Shown here: positions 33,356 to 42,164 of the stretch, one piece after another
How positions within the stretch are numbered: position 1 is the stretch's first letter
Layout of the letters: each line of letters starts with the position of its first letter
NCBI GenBank assembly: GCA_964606085.1
Contig: CAZSFD010000007.1
Coordinates: 34,619 to 98,618, forward strand
Source of the DNA: CAIQJJ01 sp964606085
GTDB taxonomy: Bacteria; Chloroflexota; Anaerolineae; Anaerolineales; UBA4823
Reading direction: 5' to 3'
DNA length: 64,000 nt
Translations under genes and position numbers: made by a program
Notes under the pieces: model-generated
What the model saw: the letters and a program-made list of their open reading frames with translations, nothing else
Databases searched by the model: none
What the model was told of the DNA's origin: nothing

Positions 33356-34510
33356 ATGAACGAACGACTGCGTGTGGGCTTGGTTGGCTGCGGGGCGATT
33401 AGCGGCGGGCATCTGGATGCCTACCGCCACCTGGCGGATCAGTTTGAGGTGCTGGCAATATGCGATGTGGTCGAGGAGAAGGCCAGACGGCGCGCCGATG
33501 AATTCGGCGTGCCGCGCGTGGTGACTGATGTACAGGCGCTTTACGCCATGCCCGATTTGGACATCATTGACATCACCACCCCACCCTACTTGCATACGCC
33601 CATGGCCATCGGCGCAATGGAAGCAGGCAAGCTGGCCTTCTCGGAGAAACCCGTGGCCGGATCGCTGGGTGATATTGACCGGCTGGCTGAGGCTGAGCAG
33701 CGCACCGGGCGGCGGGTGATGCCGATTTTCAACTACCGTTTTGGCGCAGGCTTGCAACGTCTCAAACACCTGATGGCGCTGGGGATCACCGGCAAGCTGT
33801 TCCTCAGCACGGTGGAAACGCACTGGCAGCGCCCGGCGGGCTATTTCTCGGTGCGCTGGCGTGCCAGTTGGCGCGCCGCCCTGGGCGGGGCTTTCATCGG
33901 CCATGCCATTCACGCCCACGACGCACTGTATGAGATCGCCGGGCCAGCCAGGAGCGTGTTCGCCCGCGGCAAAGCCCTGGTCAATCCCACCGAGATTGAA
34001 GACACCCTGGCGGTCTCCCTCGAGATGGCCAACGGCTCCCTGGCCGCGTTGAGCGTCACCTTCGGCTCGGCAGTCGAAATCTCACGCCACCGCTACTGCT
34101 TCGCCAACCTGGTGGCCGAAAGCAACCCGGCCGGCCCCTACGCCACCCACACCAGCGACCCGTGGACATTCAAGGGCGTTTCACCAGAGATAGATGAGCA
34201 AATCTCAAAGGCAATGGCCGAGTTTACCCCCGAGCCGCCCGAGGGCTTTGTGGGCCAGTTCCAGCGCCTGCACACCGCCCTGGCCAGTGGCCGCGAGCTG
34301 CCCATCACCCTGGCCGACGGCCGCCGCGCGATTGACCTTGTCACCGGAGTGTACTATTCCATGCACACCGGCCTGGCGGTGGAACTGCCTATTCAACCCG
34401 GCCACCCCTACTACAACGGCTGCATCCCGCCCGAATCGGCCGCGTTGGAGGAATTCACCGACTACGCCGGACACCGCGAAAAATCTGGCTGGAAGCCCAG
34501 CAATGTATAA
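33356..34510 (+). CDS. Gfo/Idh/MocA family oxidoreductase
   Basis: A 384-residue NAD(P)-dependent oxidoreductase. VGLVGCGAISGGHL is the Rossmann GxGxxG, FSEKPVAGSLGDI contains the EKP motif with the catalytic Lys, and a beta-sheet dimerisation domain follows (HAIHAHDALYEIAG near residue 185). Substrates of the family are sugars, inositols and glucuronide derivatives; this one is not identifiable. The ATG has GGAGG nearby. It is co-oriented with the DUF2264 gene and probably in the same transcript. A cluster of long hairpins follows the stop. Confidence 0.87.
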   Translation: MNERLRVGLVGCGAISGGHLDAYRHLADQFEVLAICDVVEEKARRRADEFGVPRVVTDVQALYAMPDLDIIDITTPPYLHTPMAIGAMEAGKLAFSEKPVAGSLGDIDRLAEAEQRTGRRVMPIFNYRFGAGLQRLKHLMALGITGKLFLSTVETHWQRPAGYFSVRWRASWRAALGGAFIGHAIHAHDALYEIAGPARSVFARGKALVNPTEIEDTLAVSLEMANGSLAALSVTFGSAVEISRHRYCFANLVAESNPAGPYATHTSDPWTFKGVSPEIDEQISKAMAEFTPEPPEGFVGQFQRLHTALASGRELPITLADGRRAIDLVTGVYYSMHTGLAVELPIQPGHPYYNGCIPPESAALEEFTDYAGHREKSGWKPSNV

Positions 34511-34539
34511 GGGATCTCCCGTTCTTAACGGGATGGAGA

Positions 34540-34702
34540 CCCAGATTTGGGGTATGAGTGGGTGCTTCGCATCCACTCATACCCCAAATCTGGGACATTT
34601 CCCGCCAAAGGCGGAAGAGCCAAAATAAGTATGGGGGTTGAAAACCATCGAAGCGGGTTTTCAACCCCCATACGCTTTGACGCCCCGGCCTCGTTTCGGG
34701 GC
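34540..34702. repeat. cluster of three long intergenic hairpins between convergent genes
   Basis: Hairpin 1 has 22-bp perfect arms (34540-34561 with 34573-34594, from CCCAGATTTGGGG) and an extra inner TGC/GCA pair. Hairpin 2 has 18-bp arms (34629-34646 with 34656-34673, from GTATGGGGGTTG). Hairpin 3 is GCCCCG/CGGGGC (34682-34702). The stretch separates two convergent genes, so at least one hairpin may act as a bidirectional terminator, but their length suggests mobile palindromic repeats. Confidence 0.75.
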
Positions 34703-34739
34703 CAAGCCGGGGGTGGGGTAAGTTATTCCGAATTGTTTT

Positions 34740-35774
34740 TTAGAGCGGTTTGAGATTGCCCAGGCGGGTGGCTTGCGCCTCGGCGCGCAGGGCCAACTCA
34801 GAGGCCAGGAAACAGTGCGCCTGCGGCATGGCCGTTTCAGTGCGGTTGAGAATATCTGTAACCAACTGTTTGCCGTACGGCAGCTCCACCTGGTTGCAGT
34901 CCTCGTAGTGCATCCCGTGGCGGTCAACCCAGAACAGGTGGTTGCCGCCCTGCCCGCCCGAAGCCACGTTGGTGTACTTGCGCAGCTCGATGTAGCCCTC
35001 GGTGCCCAGAATGAACAGGCGGCCATCGCCCCAGGTGTCCAGCCCATCGGGCGTGAACCAGTCGACACGTACGTATCCGGTTGCTGTGGCGCTGCGCAGG
35101 GTCATATCGCCGAAATCTTCCAGGCCGGGGTGCTGTGGGTGGGTGTAGTTGGCCACCTGCGAGGACACCACTTCGGCTGCGGTCGAGCCGGTGAAGTAGA
35201 GGAATTGATCGACCTGGTGCGAACCGATGTCGGCGAGGATGCCGCCATACTTTTCACGCTCGAAGAACCAGGGCGGACGGTTGTGCAGGCCGATGCGGTG
35301 CGGCCCCATGCCGATGGTCTGGATGACCTGGCCGATAGCGCCGGATTGCACCAGTTGCCCGGCCCGCACGGTGGCGGGGTTTTCCAGGCGCTCGCTGTAG
35401 CAGATCGAGTAGATGCGCCCGGTTTCAGCCTGCACACGGCGAGCTTCTTCCAACTGTGCCAGGGTGGTAAAGCCAGGCTTATCGCTCATGTAGTCCTTGT
35501 GGTGGCGCATCACCGCTACGCCTAGCGGCCCACGGTCACAAGGGATACCGGCGGAAAGCACGATTTGGATGCTTTCGTCTTCGAGGATTTCAGCGGCGCT
35601 GGCGGCCCGATGCGCCTGCGGGTAATGCTGGCCAAAGCCAGCCGCCAACTCCGGCTCGGAGGCGTAAAACGAAACAAACGCTGCGCCAGCGCGCAGCATC
35701 AGGTTCGTCTGACCGTAGATGTGGGCGTGGTTGACGCCAATCACGGCGAAGCGGATCGTGGGTTGAGCGTTCAT
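34740..35774 (-). CDS. Gfo/Idh/MocA family oxidoreductase (divergent)
   Basis: A 344-residue protein with a Rossmann-like start, RFAVIGVNHAHIYGQ, in which the usual GxGxxG is degraded to GVNHAH. The EKP motif appears as DKP (MSDKPGFTTLAQ), and IGSHQVDQFLYFTG matches the catalytic-site helix of the family. The altered glycine motif leaves cofactor binding open. The ATG at 35772-35774 has GGAG at good spacing. It converges on the plus-strand oxidoreductase and belongs to the same carbohydrate neighbourhood. Confidence 0.8.
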   Translation of the reverse strand: MNAQPTIRFAVIGVNHAHIYGQTNLMLRAGAAFVSFYASEPELAAGFGQHYPQAHRAASAAEILEDESIQIVLSAGIPCDRGPLGVAVMRHHKDYMSDKPGFTTLAQLEEARRVQAETGRIYSICYSERLENPATVRAGQLVQSGAIGQVIQTIGMGPHRIGLHNRPPWFFEREKYGGILADIGSHQVDQFLYFTGSTAAEVVSSQVANYTHPQHPGLEDFGDMTLRSATATGYVRVDWFTPDGLDTWGDGRLFILGTEGYIELRKYTNVASGGQGGNHLFWVDRHGMHYEDCNQVELPYGKQLVTDILNRTETAMPQAHCFLASELALRAEAQATRLGNLKPL

Positions 35775-35973
35775 CTGTATCTCCATATTCTTAAGGTATT
35801 TTTATCGGCACGCCGAAAACGATGGGGCGCTACCATGTAGTTATAACAGGCAATCGGCCGTTTCGACAAATAACTTGTGTCCTTCGCGCACTCAAAGCAA
35901 GCCGCAGGATCGACGAATTCATGCAGGCCACAACTGCCTCACCGGCGAACAATAACCCGTCCCGCTGACAACA

Positions 35974-36007
35974 CAAAGCCGGGTCAGAGATTTCTGGCCC
36001 GGCTTTG
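35974..36007 (-). terminator. terminator hairpin after the YgiQ gene
   Basis: CAAAGCCGGGTCAGA faces TCTGGCCCGGCTTTG (15-bp arms, one G-U) 27 nt beyond the YgiQ stop. The following minus-strand bases are only moderately T-rich (TGTTG). The 35775-36034 stretch holds nothing else I can identify. Confidence 0.7.
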
Positions 36008-36034
36008 CAGTTGACGCCGGCGCTGGCGGGGCGT

Positions 36035-37723
36035 TTATCTCGCCTGTGTCACAATTTCTTTCTGCCGCGCCTTCTTCGCCAAATTCTTCTCCACAAACAA
36101 GGGCTGCAACGTGAAGGGGTCTAACTCGGTGTAATACATCAGGGTCGAGTATGTGGATGGCGTGGGGGTGAACACCTGCACCTGTTCGGGGTGGATGTGC
36201 AGCTTTTGGGCGGCGAAGCGCTGCACCTGCTGCATTTCGGCTTCGCTGCAACCGGGGTGCGCGGCGATCAGATAATAGGTGAGGAACTGCGGTTTGCCAG
36301 CTTCGCGGGTGAGCTTTTCAAAGCGGCGCTTGAACTCAAGCAGCGAGGCCGTGCCAGGCTTGCCCATCAGCCCCAGTACGCCGTCATCCACGTGTTCGGG
36401 GGCCACCTTCATCTGACCGGAGATGTGGTGGGCTACCAGTTCCTTGAGATAGGCTTCGCCGCCGGCTTCATCTTCGAGCAGCAGGTCGTAGCGGATGCCG
36501 CTGGCGACGAAGGCTTTGCGTACGCCGGGGATACGCCGGATTTTGCGCAGCAGCGCCGTCTGCGGCTGGTGATCGGGCTTGACCAGCGGACACACGCCAG
36601 GGAAGGTGCAGCGTTTTTGCTCGCACACGCCGCGCCGTAGTTTCTTGTCGCATTCGTAGCCATACATATTGGCCGTCGGGCCGCCCACATCCTGAATGAT
36701 GCCCTTAAATCCTGGCGTGTGCGTGAAAGCCTCGGCCTCGGCCAGGATGGCCTCCTCGCTGCGCCAGCGGATGGTGCGCCCCTCGTGGACGGCAATGGCG
36801 CAGAAATTACATTCGCCATAACAGCCGCGATGGGTGGGGATAGAAAATTGGATCGTCTCGAGGGCGCGTACCTTGCCCTGGGCCTCGTAAAAGGGGTGCT
36901 GGGCGCGTTCGTAACCGAGAGCGTAAACGGCATCTAGCTCGGCCTGCGTTTCCCAGGCGGCGGGCGGGTTTTGCACCAGGCAGCGGTCGCCATGCGGCTG
37001 GCACAGCCCCTTGGCTGTCAGCGGATCGGTGTTGTGGTAGAAGGTGTGGAACATCTCGATGAAGGCGTGCTTGTCGGCACGCACGGCCTCCAGCGAGGGG
37101 AGTTGCACATAGCCTGCGGGGGCTTCTTTGGCGATGTAGCACAGGCCGCGCACAGCCTGCGCTGGCGTATTGTGACGCAACGCCGCGGCCAGTTCCAGCA
37201 CCGTCTTTTCCCCCATGCCATACACCAGGTAGTCGGCTTTGGCATCGAACAGGATCGAACCGCGCAGCTTGTCATCCCAATAATCGTAATGGGCTACGCG
37301 GCGCAGGCTGGCTTCGATGCCGCCCAGCACGATGGGGGCGGTGTTCTTGAAGTGGCGGCGGATCAGGTTGGCGTAAGCGATCCCCGCCCGGTCGGGACGC
37401 CGGTTGTTCACACCGCCGGGGGTGTAGTCATCTTGCTTGCGTTTTTTGCGCGTGGCGGTGTAGTTGGCCACCATGCTATCCACGCTGCCGCCGGTAACGC
37501 CCCAAAACAGGCGCGGCTCGCCCAGGCGGGTAATATCCGTGGGCGTGGAAATATCCGGCTGAGCGATGATGCCGACGCGATAGCCGGCCGCGTGCAGCAC
37601 CTTGCCGATCACCGCCGCGCCGATGTAGGGGCTATCTATGTAGCTGTCGCCGGTGACGAGGATGACATCGAGGGCATCCCAGCCGAGGGTTTTTAATTCG
37701 TGAAGGGTTGTCGGGAGAAACAC
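36035..37723 (-). CDS. YgiQ-family radical SAM protein
   Basis: A 562-residue protein of the YgiQ/UPF0313 family. The N-terminal part (FLPTTLHELKTLGWDALDV) resembles a cobalamin-binding-like fold. The radical SAM cluster motif is RGCYGECNFCAIAVHEGR (CxxxCxxC, about residue 290). DDGVLGLMGKPG and the PSTYSTLMYYTELDPF stretch are family signatures. Its reaction is not established. It is followed by a clear hairpin. The membrane-protein gene downstream on the other side is transcribed separately. Confidence 0.9.
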   Translation of the reverse strand: MFLPTTLHELKTLGWDALDVILVTGDSYIDSPYIGAAVIGKVLHAAGYRVGIIAQPDISTPTDITRLGEPRLFWGVTGGSVDSMVANYTATRKKRKQDDYTPGGVNNRRPDRAGIAYANLIRRHFKNTAPIVLGGIEASLRRVAHYDYWDDKLRGSILFDAKADYLVYGMGEKTVLELAAALRHNTPAQAVRGLCYIAKEAPAGYVQLPSLEAVRADKHAFIEMFHTFYHNTDPLTAKGLCQPHGDRCLVQNPPAAWETQAELDAVYALGYERAQHPFYEAQGKVRALETIQFSIPTHRGCYGECNFCAIAVHEGRTIRWRSEEAILAEAEAFTHTPGFKGIIQDVGGPTANMYGYECDKKLRRGVCEQKRCTFPGVCPLVKPDHQPQTALLRKIRRIPGVRKAFVASGIRYDLLLEDEAGGEAYLKELVAHHISGQMKVAPEHVDDGVLGLMGKPGTASLLEFKRRFEKLTREAGKPQFLTYYLIAAHPGCSEAEMQQVQRFAAQKLHIHPEQVQVFTPTPSTYSTLMYYTELDPFTLQPLFVEKNLAKKARQKEIVTQAR

Positions 37724-37730
37724 AAGATAC

Positions 37731-38549
37731 CTATACCGGACGAGTTCGCTGCGCCCGTTCTTCGGCCACCACCTGCCAGCAACCCATGGCGAGGATCACA
37801 TAGGCCAGGCTGTATGGCACGTCTACCCGAATGGCGCTGGCAACATCACTGCCCTGGATTTGGAAAAATTCGAGCAGCCAGTACCACAGGTCGGTATAGG
37901 CAAATAAAGTCAGCGCGCCGCCGATGTAAAACCAGGGCCGCTGCCAGGGCTTGCTGCCAGAGGACATCAGGCACAGCAGGCCACCGGTGGCGATCAAAAT
38001 ATCCAGGGCCGGATAGAGCGCCGCAACAACCAGGCTGCCCGGCACCTGGATCAGTTCTGGGTTGCGGAACGGGTGGACAAAACGGATGAACAAGAGCAAG
38101 GGGATCAGTCCGCCGCCGATCACGGCGATCACTTCTTTCAGGGGGGTCAACTCAAAGCGGTTAGCCTGTAGAAATGCCACAATAGATAAGCCCAACGGAA
38201 TATACCCCCCCAACCAGGTGGCATCGGCCAGCACCTCCAGTAGGGTACTTTCTAGCAAGATGCTCAGCGCATAGAGCCATTCGGCGCCCGCCCACATGCC
38301 CACGCCCACCATCATCAGCAGCCAGGCGCGGCGGTGGCCGAAATAACCAGCCCGCCAGGCCCGCCAGGCCAACCCAAAGGCCAGGCTGCCAACCCCAATG
38401 GGCATCACACCCACCACGAAGCTGATGGCCGCCTCGCCGCTCCGCCCGGCCAGGATAAGCAAAAGCACATACGCGCTGACAAACAGCGCGCTCACACGCA
38501 AGACCAGAGACCAAATGGGCAGGGGTTTCTGCTGGCGAAACAGTTTCAT
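37731..38549 (-). CDS. polytopic membrane protein of unknown function
   Basis: A 272-residue protein with about eight or nine hydrophobic segments (such as WSLVLRVSALFVSAYVLLLI and AISFVVGVMPIGVGSLAFG), and short loops. The pattern resembles the membrane sensory modules found in front of some diguanylate cyclases, but no catalytic domain follows. I do not recognise a family. The ATG at 38547-38549 lies 6 nt after TACAAT and has no Shine-Dalgarno, so I infer a leaderless mRNA. Its stop is 7 nt before the YgiQ start codon, so both are probably one transcript. Confidence 0.65.
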   Translation of the reverse strand: MKLFRQQKPLPIWSLVLRVSALFVSAYVLLLILAGRSGEAAISFVVGVMPIGVGSLAFGLAWRAWRAGYFGHRRAWLLMMVGVGMWAGAEWLYALSILLESTLLEVLADATWLGGYIPLGLSIVAFLQANRFELTPLKEVIAVIGGGLIPLLLFIRFVHPFRNPELIQVPGSLVVAALYPALDILIATGGLLCLMSSGSKPWQRPWFYIGGALTLFAYTDLWYWLLEFFQIQGSDVASAIRVDVPYSLAYVILAMGCWQVVAEERAQRTRPV

Positions 38550-38555
38550 GCTTTG

Positions 38556-38585
38556 ATTGTAAGCCTGCGCTATCGGCTGAGTCAA
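38556..38585 (-). promoter_or_regulatory. sigma-70 promoter for the membrane-protein gene
   Basis: TTGACT (38585-38580), an 18-nt spacer, TACAAT (38561-38556), then six bases to the ATG. This is the best complete promoter among the leaderless candidates in the window. Confidence 0.75.
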
Positions 38586-38595
38586 GCGCAACGGT

Positions 38596-41064
38596 TTAGG
38601 GGGCTGGCCAGATGCGCAGCGCCAGGTCGAACTCGAAGGTTGGCACGTCCAGCGTCAGGCTGCCGTCGGCCACGCGCACGGCCAGCGGCGGCTGCCACGC
38701 GCCGGTTTGCGGGTCGTACCATTCCACGGTGTAGTCGCCATCGGGCAGGGCGGTGGTGGTCAGGGTCAGGCCGGCCAGCGGGTCGAGGTGATATTGCCAC
38801 GTCGCCGGGTCCACTTTCTCGTAGCGGATTTTGTTGTCGCGCTCGGTGGCGGCCATCATGGCTTCGTATTTGCTCTGGCGCACCCAGGCCAGAATGCTGC
38901 TGTCGGTGTGCAGGGCGAGCAACTTGACATTGACTTTGTCGTTCAGGCTGATCTGGCCGGGGCCAAGCGGTGCGTAGGCTGCCAGGTCAACCCCTGCGAT
39001 GAACGTGTGCAGGCTGCCAAAGCGGTACCACAAATCGAGCGGTTCGATGTACAACTCCCACCACCAATACATGGCCGGGCTGGCAAACTGGTTGAAGGTG
39101 GCCGACCACAGCCCATTGTGCAGGTGAATGCCGGTCTGATCGAACGAATCTTTGTCTTCCACCCCGGCGTTGTAGCCAAACTCGCCAAAGACCACCGGCT
39201 TGAGCGGCTGGATCGCCGTCTGGTAGAACTTGTAGGTCGAAGCGTAGTCGCCGATAGGATCGAGCGAGGTATAGGCGTGGTGCTGCAAAAAGTCTATTTC
39301 GGGCAGGTTGAAGACCTGCGGGTGCATGCCGCCGGCGCTGCTGGTGCTGACCAGGTGGTCGTAGGGGTCGAACTGCTGCAAATAGCGCGTCATCTCCTGC
39401 GTCCAGGCGGCCATATCGCCATCCTGGATCGGCGTCCAGTTGTATTCATTCCACCACTCCCAGGCCAGCAGGTTCGGCGCGTAGCCCCAGCGGGCGGCGA
39501 TGTAACGCACCCGGCGCTGGAACATTTCTTTCGCCGCGGGGTCGGTAGCAAAACAGACCGGCGTTTTGCACATGCCGCCGTTGGTTGCGTTGTAGGGGTT
39601 CCATTCCCATTCGGGGTTGGTGGTATCGCTGAAGGCCCCGTGGTTGAGGATCACCAGGTCAATGTACACGCCGCGCTCGGCGGCGATCTCGAACAGTTGA
39701 TCGAGCAGCCAGGCGCGCTGTTGGCGGTTATCGTAATTGCCCAGGCCGGTGTCATTCCACTCGATACCGAACGACCACGAGGCCATCCACACCCGGATCA
39801 GGTTACCGCCGTTGGGGGCGAAGGCATCGAGCCAGCGGGTGTAATCGGGGCGGGCGGCGGTTTGCCACCAGCCGATGTTGAGGCCAATGGGGAAGAAGGT
39901 CTGGCCGTCAGCGGTGGCGAGGTAGCGCGGGTCGGTGGGGTGCAGGTCGATCAGCGGCAGGGGCGGCGCGGCGGGTTCGGCCACCGCGAAGGTGATGGGT
40001 TCGCTGATGATGTTCTGGTTGACGATCTCGGCCTGCGCCGTCCACGCGCCGCTTTGCATCGGGTTCAGGCGCGCCCGCCAGCCGGCCTGGCCGCAGGGTT
40101 TCTCGCTGGCCGGGTCGAAGGGCTGCATCCAGAAGGCAGGGATGGAAAATTTTGCGCCATCGGGGGCAGTGTAATGTACCATCAGGTCAATTTCATTGGG
40201 ATCGTAGGGATTGGCGGGCCGGGCGCTGGTTTGCAGCACAAACTCCACCAGGCTGCCCCGCGTTGCCGCGGCCTCGGCGGGCAAGGCAATAGACAGCGGC
40301 GCGTCACTGGCGGGCAGCGCCGCCACACCGGGGCAGGGGCCGGGCGTGGGCGTCGGCTGGCTGGCGGCCTGAACCGTGGGCGGCAGGCTGACCAACGACC
40401 CGCCCGGCAGCAGGCGCACGTTGTCGAGGTACACTGTGCCAGCCTGGTGGAGCGTCAGCAGGATGGCGATGCGCTTCACATCGCCGGCATCGGCCAGGGC
40501 TGCGCTGGGCTGCCAATCGGTATCGGCCACGGCGAAGGTGTTGGCGGTAATGTCGAAGGTGATTTGCGTCGCGTCGGTAGGCGGCGTGACCGAGGGGGTG
40601 ACATGCCAATACCATTTGCTGCCGGTGGAGAGCGAGAGCGCCACGGCGCTGACGGCGCGGTCGGGGTCAACCAGGTCGAAGGCCAGGTATTGATCCTGGC
40701 TCAGGTCGAACTGGCCTTCGAGAATGAAGGTGGCGTTGGCGGTGGAAGTCTTGTCGAAGGTGAGCGCCAGCGCTTGTTTGCCCTGCAGGGCGAATTGTTC
40801 GCTGAGGGCCACGCTGACGGCGCTGCTATCAGGATAATTGGGCGGCAGGCCGGGCTGCCATTGGGTGGTGGCCGCCTCGAAATCGTCTAACGTTTTGGCA
40901 GCCGGGGCGCTGGTGGCGGTGGCTGGGGGCGGGGTGACGCTCGGCGCGGGGGAGGCGGTGTTTTCGGCGGGTGCACCGGGCAGGGGGGCGGCGGTGGGTG
41001 TGGCGGCGTTGTTACAGGCGGCGAGCAGGAGCAGCAGGGAGGCGAGGAGAATGATCTTTTTCAT
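38596..41064 (-). CDS. GH5-like lipoprotein glycoside hydrolase
   Basis: An 822-residue secreted lipoprotein (lipobox LLAAC, Cys at about 17). A Thr/Pro/Ala linker (20-55) leads to a jelly-roll carbohydrate-binding-like domain (about 60-225), a second beta domain, and a TIM barrel of clan GH-A type (about 375-690). WEWWNEYN carries the probable acid/base Glu and PVVFGEFGYN the probable nucleophile Glu. A small C-terminal beta domain follows. It probably cleaves a beta-glycan outside the cell; specificity is not visible. The ATG at 41064 is chosen for the signal peptide. Confidence 0.82.
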   Translation of the reverse strand: MKKIILLASLLLLLAACNNAATPTAAPLPGAPAENTASPAPSVTPPPATATSAPAAKTLDDFEAATTQWQPGLPPNYPDSSAVSVALSEQFALQGKQALALTFDKTSTANATFILEGQFDLSQDQYLAFDLVDPDRAVSAVALSLSTGSKWYWHVTPSVTPPTDATQITFDITANTFAVADTDWQPSAALADAGDVKRIAILLTLHQAGTVYLDNVRLLPGGSLVSLPPTVQAASQPTPTPGPCPGVAALPASDAPLSIALPAEAAATRGSLVEFVLQTSARPANPYDPNEIDLMVHYTAPDGAKFSIPAFWMQPFDPASEKPCGQAGWRARLNPMQSGAWTAQAEIVNQNIISEPITFAVAEPAAPPLPLIDLHPTDPRYLATADGQTFFPIGLNIGWWQTAARPDYTRWLDAFAPNGGNLIRVWMASWSFGIEWNDTGLGNYDNRQQRAWLLDQLFEIAAERGVYIDLVILNHGAFSDTTNPEWEWNPYNATNGGMCKTPVCFATDPAAKEMFQRRVRYIAARWGYAPNLLAWEWWNEYNWTPIQDGDMAAWTQEMTRYLQQFDPYDHLVSTSSAGGMHPQVFNLPEIDFLQHHAYTSLDPIGDYASTYKFYQTAIQPLKPVVFGEFGYNAGVEDKDSFDQTGIHLHNGLWSATFNQFASPAMYWWWELYIEPLDLWYRFGSLHTFIAGVDLAAYAPLGPGQISLNDKVNVKLLALHTDSSILAWVRQSKYEAMMAATERDNKIRYEKVDPATWQYHLDPLAGLTLTTTALPDGDYTVEWYDPQTGAWQPPLAVRVADGSLTLDVPTFEFDLALRIWPAP

Positions 41065-41171
41065 GGGAAGCAGGGGGGAAAGGGTAGGTTGCAGGTTGGC
41101 AAGTTTGATGTATGATCTTACCACCTTCAACTTTCAACTTGCAACCTTCCAACACTCGAAAGGACAATCTC

Positions 41172-42059
41172 ATGCAACGAGTTGGATATATCGGTCTTGG
41201 GCTGATGGGCAAATCTATCGCCCGCAACCTGCTCAAAGCTGGCTTCCCTGTCACCGTTCACAACCGCAGTCGCGCCGCGGTGGATGAACTGGTCGCCGAG
41301 GGGGCCGTGGCGGCTTTCTCGCCCGCCGAAGTGGCGGCCCAATCAGATGTGGTCTTCACCAACCTGCCCGATTCCCCCGATGTTGAGTTGGTGGCCCTGG
41401 GCACAGGCGGAATCATCGAAAGCGCCCGCCCCGGGCTGATCTTCGTGGACAATTCAACGATCAAACCCGCGACGGCCCGCCTCATTGCCGAGAAATTAGG
41501 CGAAAAGGGCGTGCTTTGCCTGGATGCGCCCGTCAGCGGCGGCGACATCGGCGCGCGCAACGGCACGCTGGCGATTATGGTCGGCGGGCCAGGCGCGGCC
41601 GTCGCAGCGGTGATGCCGGTCTTTCAGGCCATGGGTAAGACGATCACACATGTCGGCGAGGCCGGCGCCGGGCAGATCACCAAAGCCTGCAACCAGATCA
41701 TGGTGGCGGCGCAAATGGTGGCCCTGGGCGAGCTGCTGATCTTCGCCCGCAAAGCCGGCGCTGACCCGCAGAAGGTGGTCGAGGCGATCAAAGGCGGCGC
41801 AGCGCAATGCTGGACGCTGGACATGAAGCCGCCGCGCCTGTTTGCGGGCAACCGCGCCCCTGGCTTCAAGGCGCACATGCAGGCCAAAGACCTCAACATC
41901 GTTCTCGAAACCGCCCGGCAATACGGCATCCCGCTGCCCTCTGCCGCCACCGATGCCCAGTTGTTCAACGCCATGCTGCAAATGGGTATGGCCGAGTTGG
42001 ATAATTCGGCGGTGATTGGCGTGATTGAGGCCTTGGCGGGGGTGAATCTACTCGAATAA
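41172..42059 (+). CDS. 3-hydroxyisobutyrate/tartronate-semialdehyde reductase family dehydrogenase
   Basis: A 295-residue beta-hydroxyacid dehydrogenase. VGYIGLGLMGKSIARNL is the NAD(P)-binding motif, DAPVSGGDIGARNGTLAIMVGG is the substrate-binding signature, and Lys in GQITKACNQ is the catalytic residue. ENTIRE length fits GarR (2-hydroxy-3-oxopropionate reductase) or MmsB; DNSTIKP is common to both. The carbohydrate neighbourhood leans towards GarR. AAAGGA precedes the ATG at 41172; the frame upstream is not homologous. Confidence 0.85.
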   Translation: MQRVGYIGLGLMGKSIARNLLKAGFPVTVHNRSRAAVDELVAEGAVAAFSPAEVAAQSDVVFTNLPDSPDVELVALGTGGIIESARPGLIFVDNSTIKPATARLIAEKLGEKGVLCLDAPVSGGDIGARNGTLAIMVGGPGAAVAAVMPVFQAMGKTITHVGEAGAGQITKACNQIMVAAQMVALGELLIFARKAGADPQKVVEAIKGGAAQCWTLDMKPPRLFAGNRAPGFKAHMQAKDLNIVLETARQYGIPLPSAATDAQLFNAMLQMGMAELDNSAVIGVIEALAGVNLLE

Positions 42060-42062
42060 TTC

Positions 42063-42089
42063 TGCAACCTTTTTGCAATTGTCTGCGTA
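42063..42089 (+). promoter_or_regulatory. ECF-type promoter upstream of the first ECF sigma gene
   Basis: TGCAAC (42063-42068), a 17-nt spacer and CGTA (42086-42089) form a typical extracytoplasmic-function promoter with an AAC-type -35. It lies about 75 nt before the GTG start of the sigma gene, so the sigma factor may activate its own operon. Confidence 0.55.
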
Positions 42090-42164
42090 AATGTTCTCAG
42101 ATAGCACCCGCACCGCCTGTTCACCCCACCCTAACCGGGACAGGCACTCGATAGGAGCAAAACC

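Noticed and set aside
38707..40890. A 727-codon plus-strand open frame opposite the GH5-like gene
   Set aside because: The minus strand encodes a complete lipoprotein with a signal peptide and catalytic motifs; the opposite frame is a codon-bias shadow.
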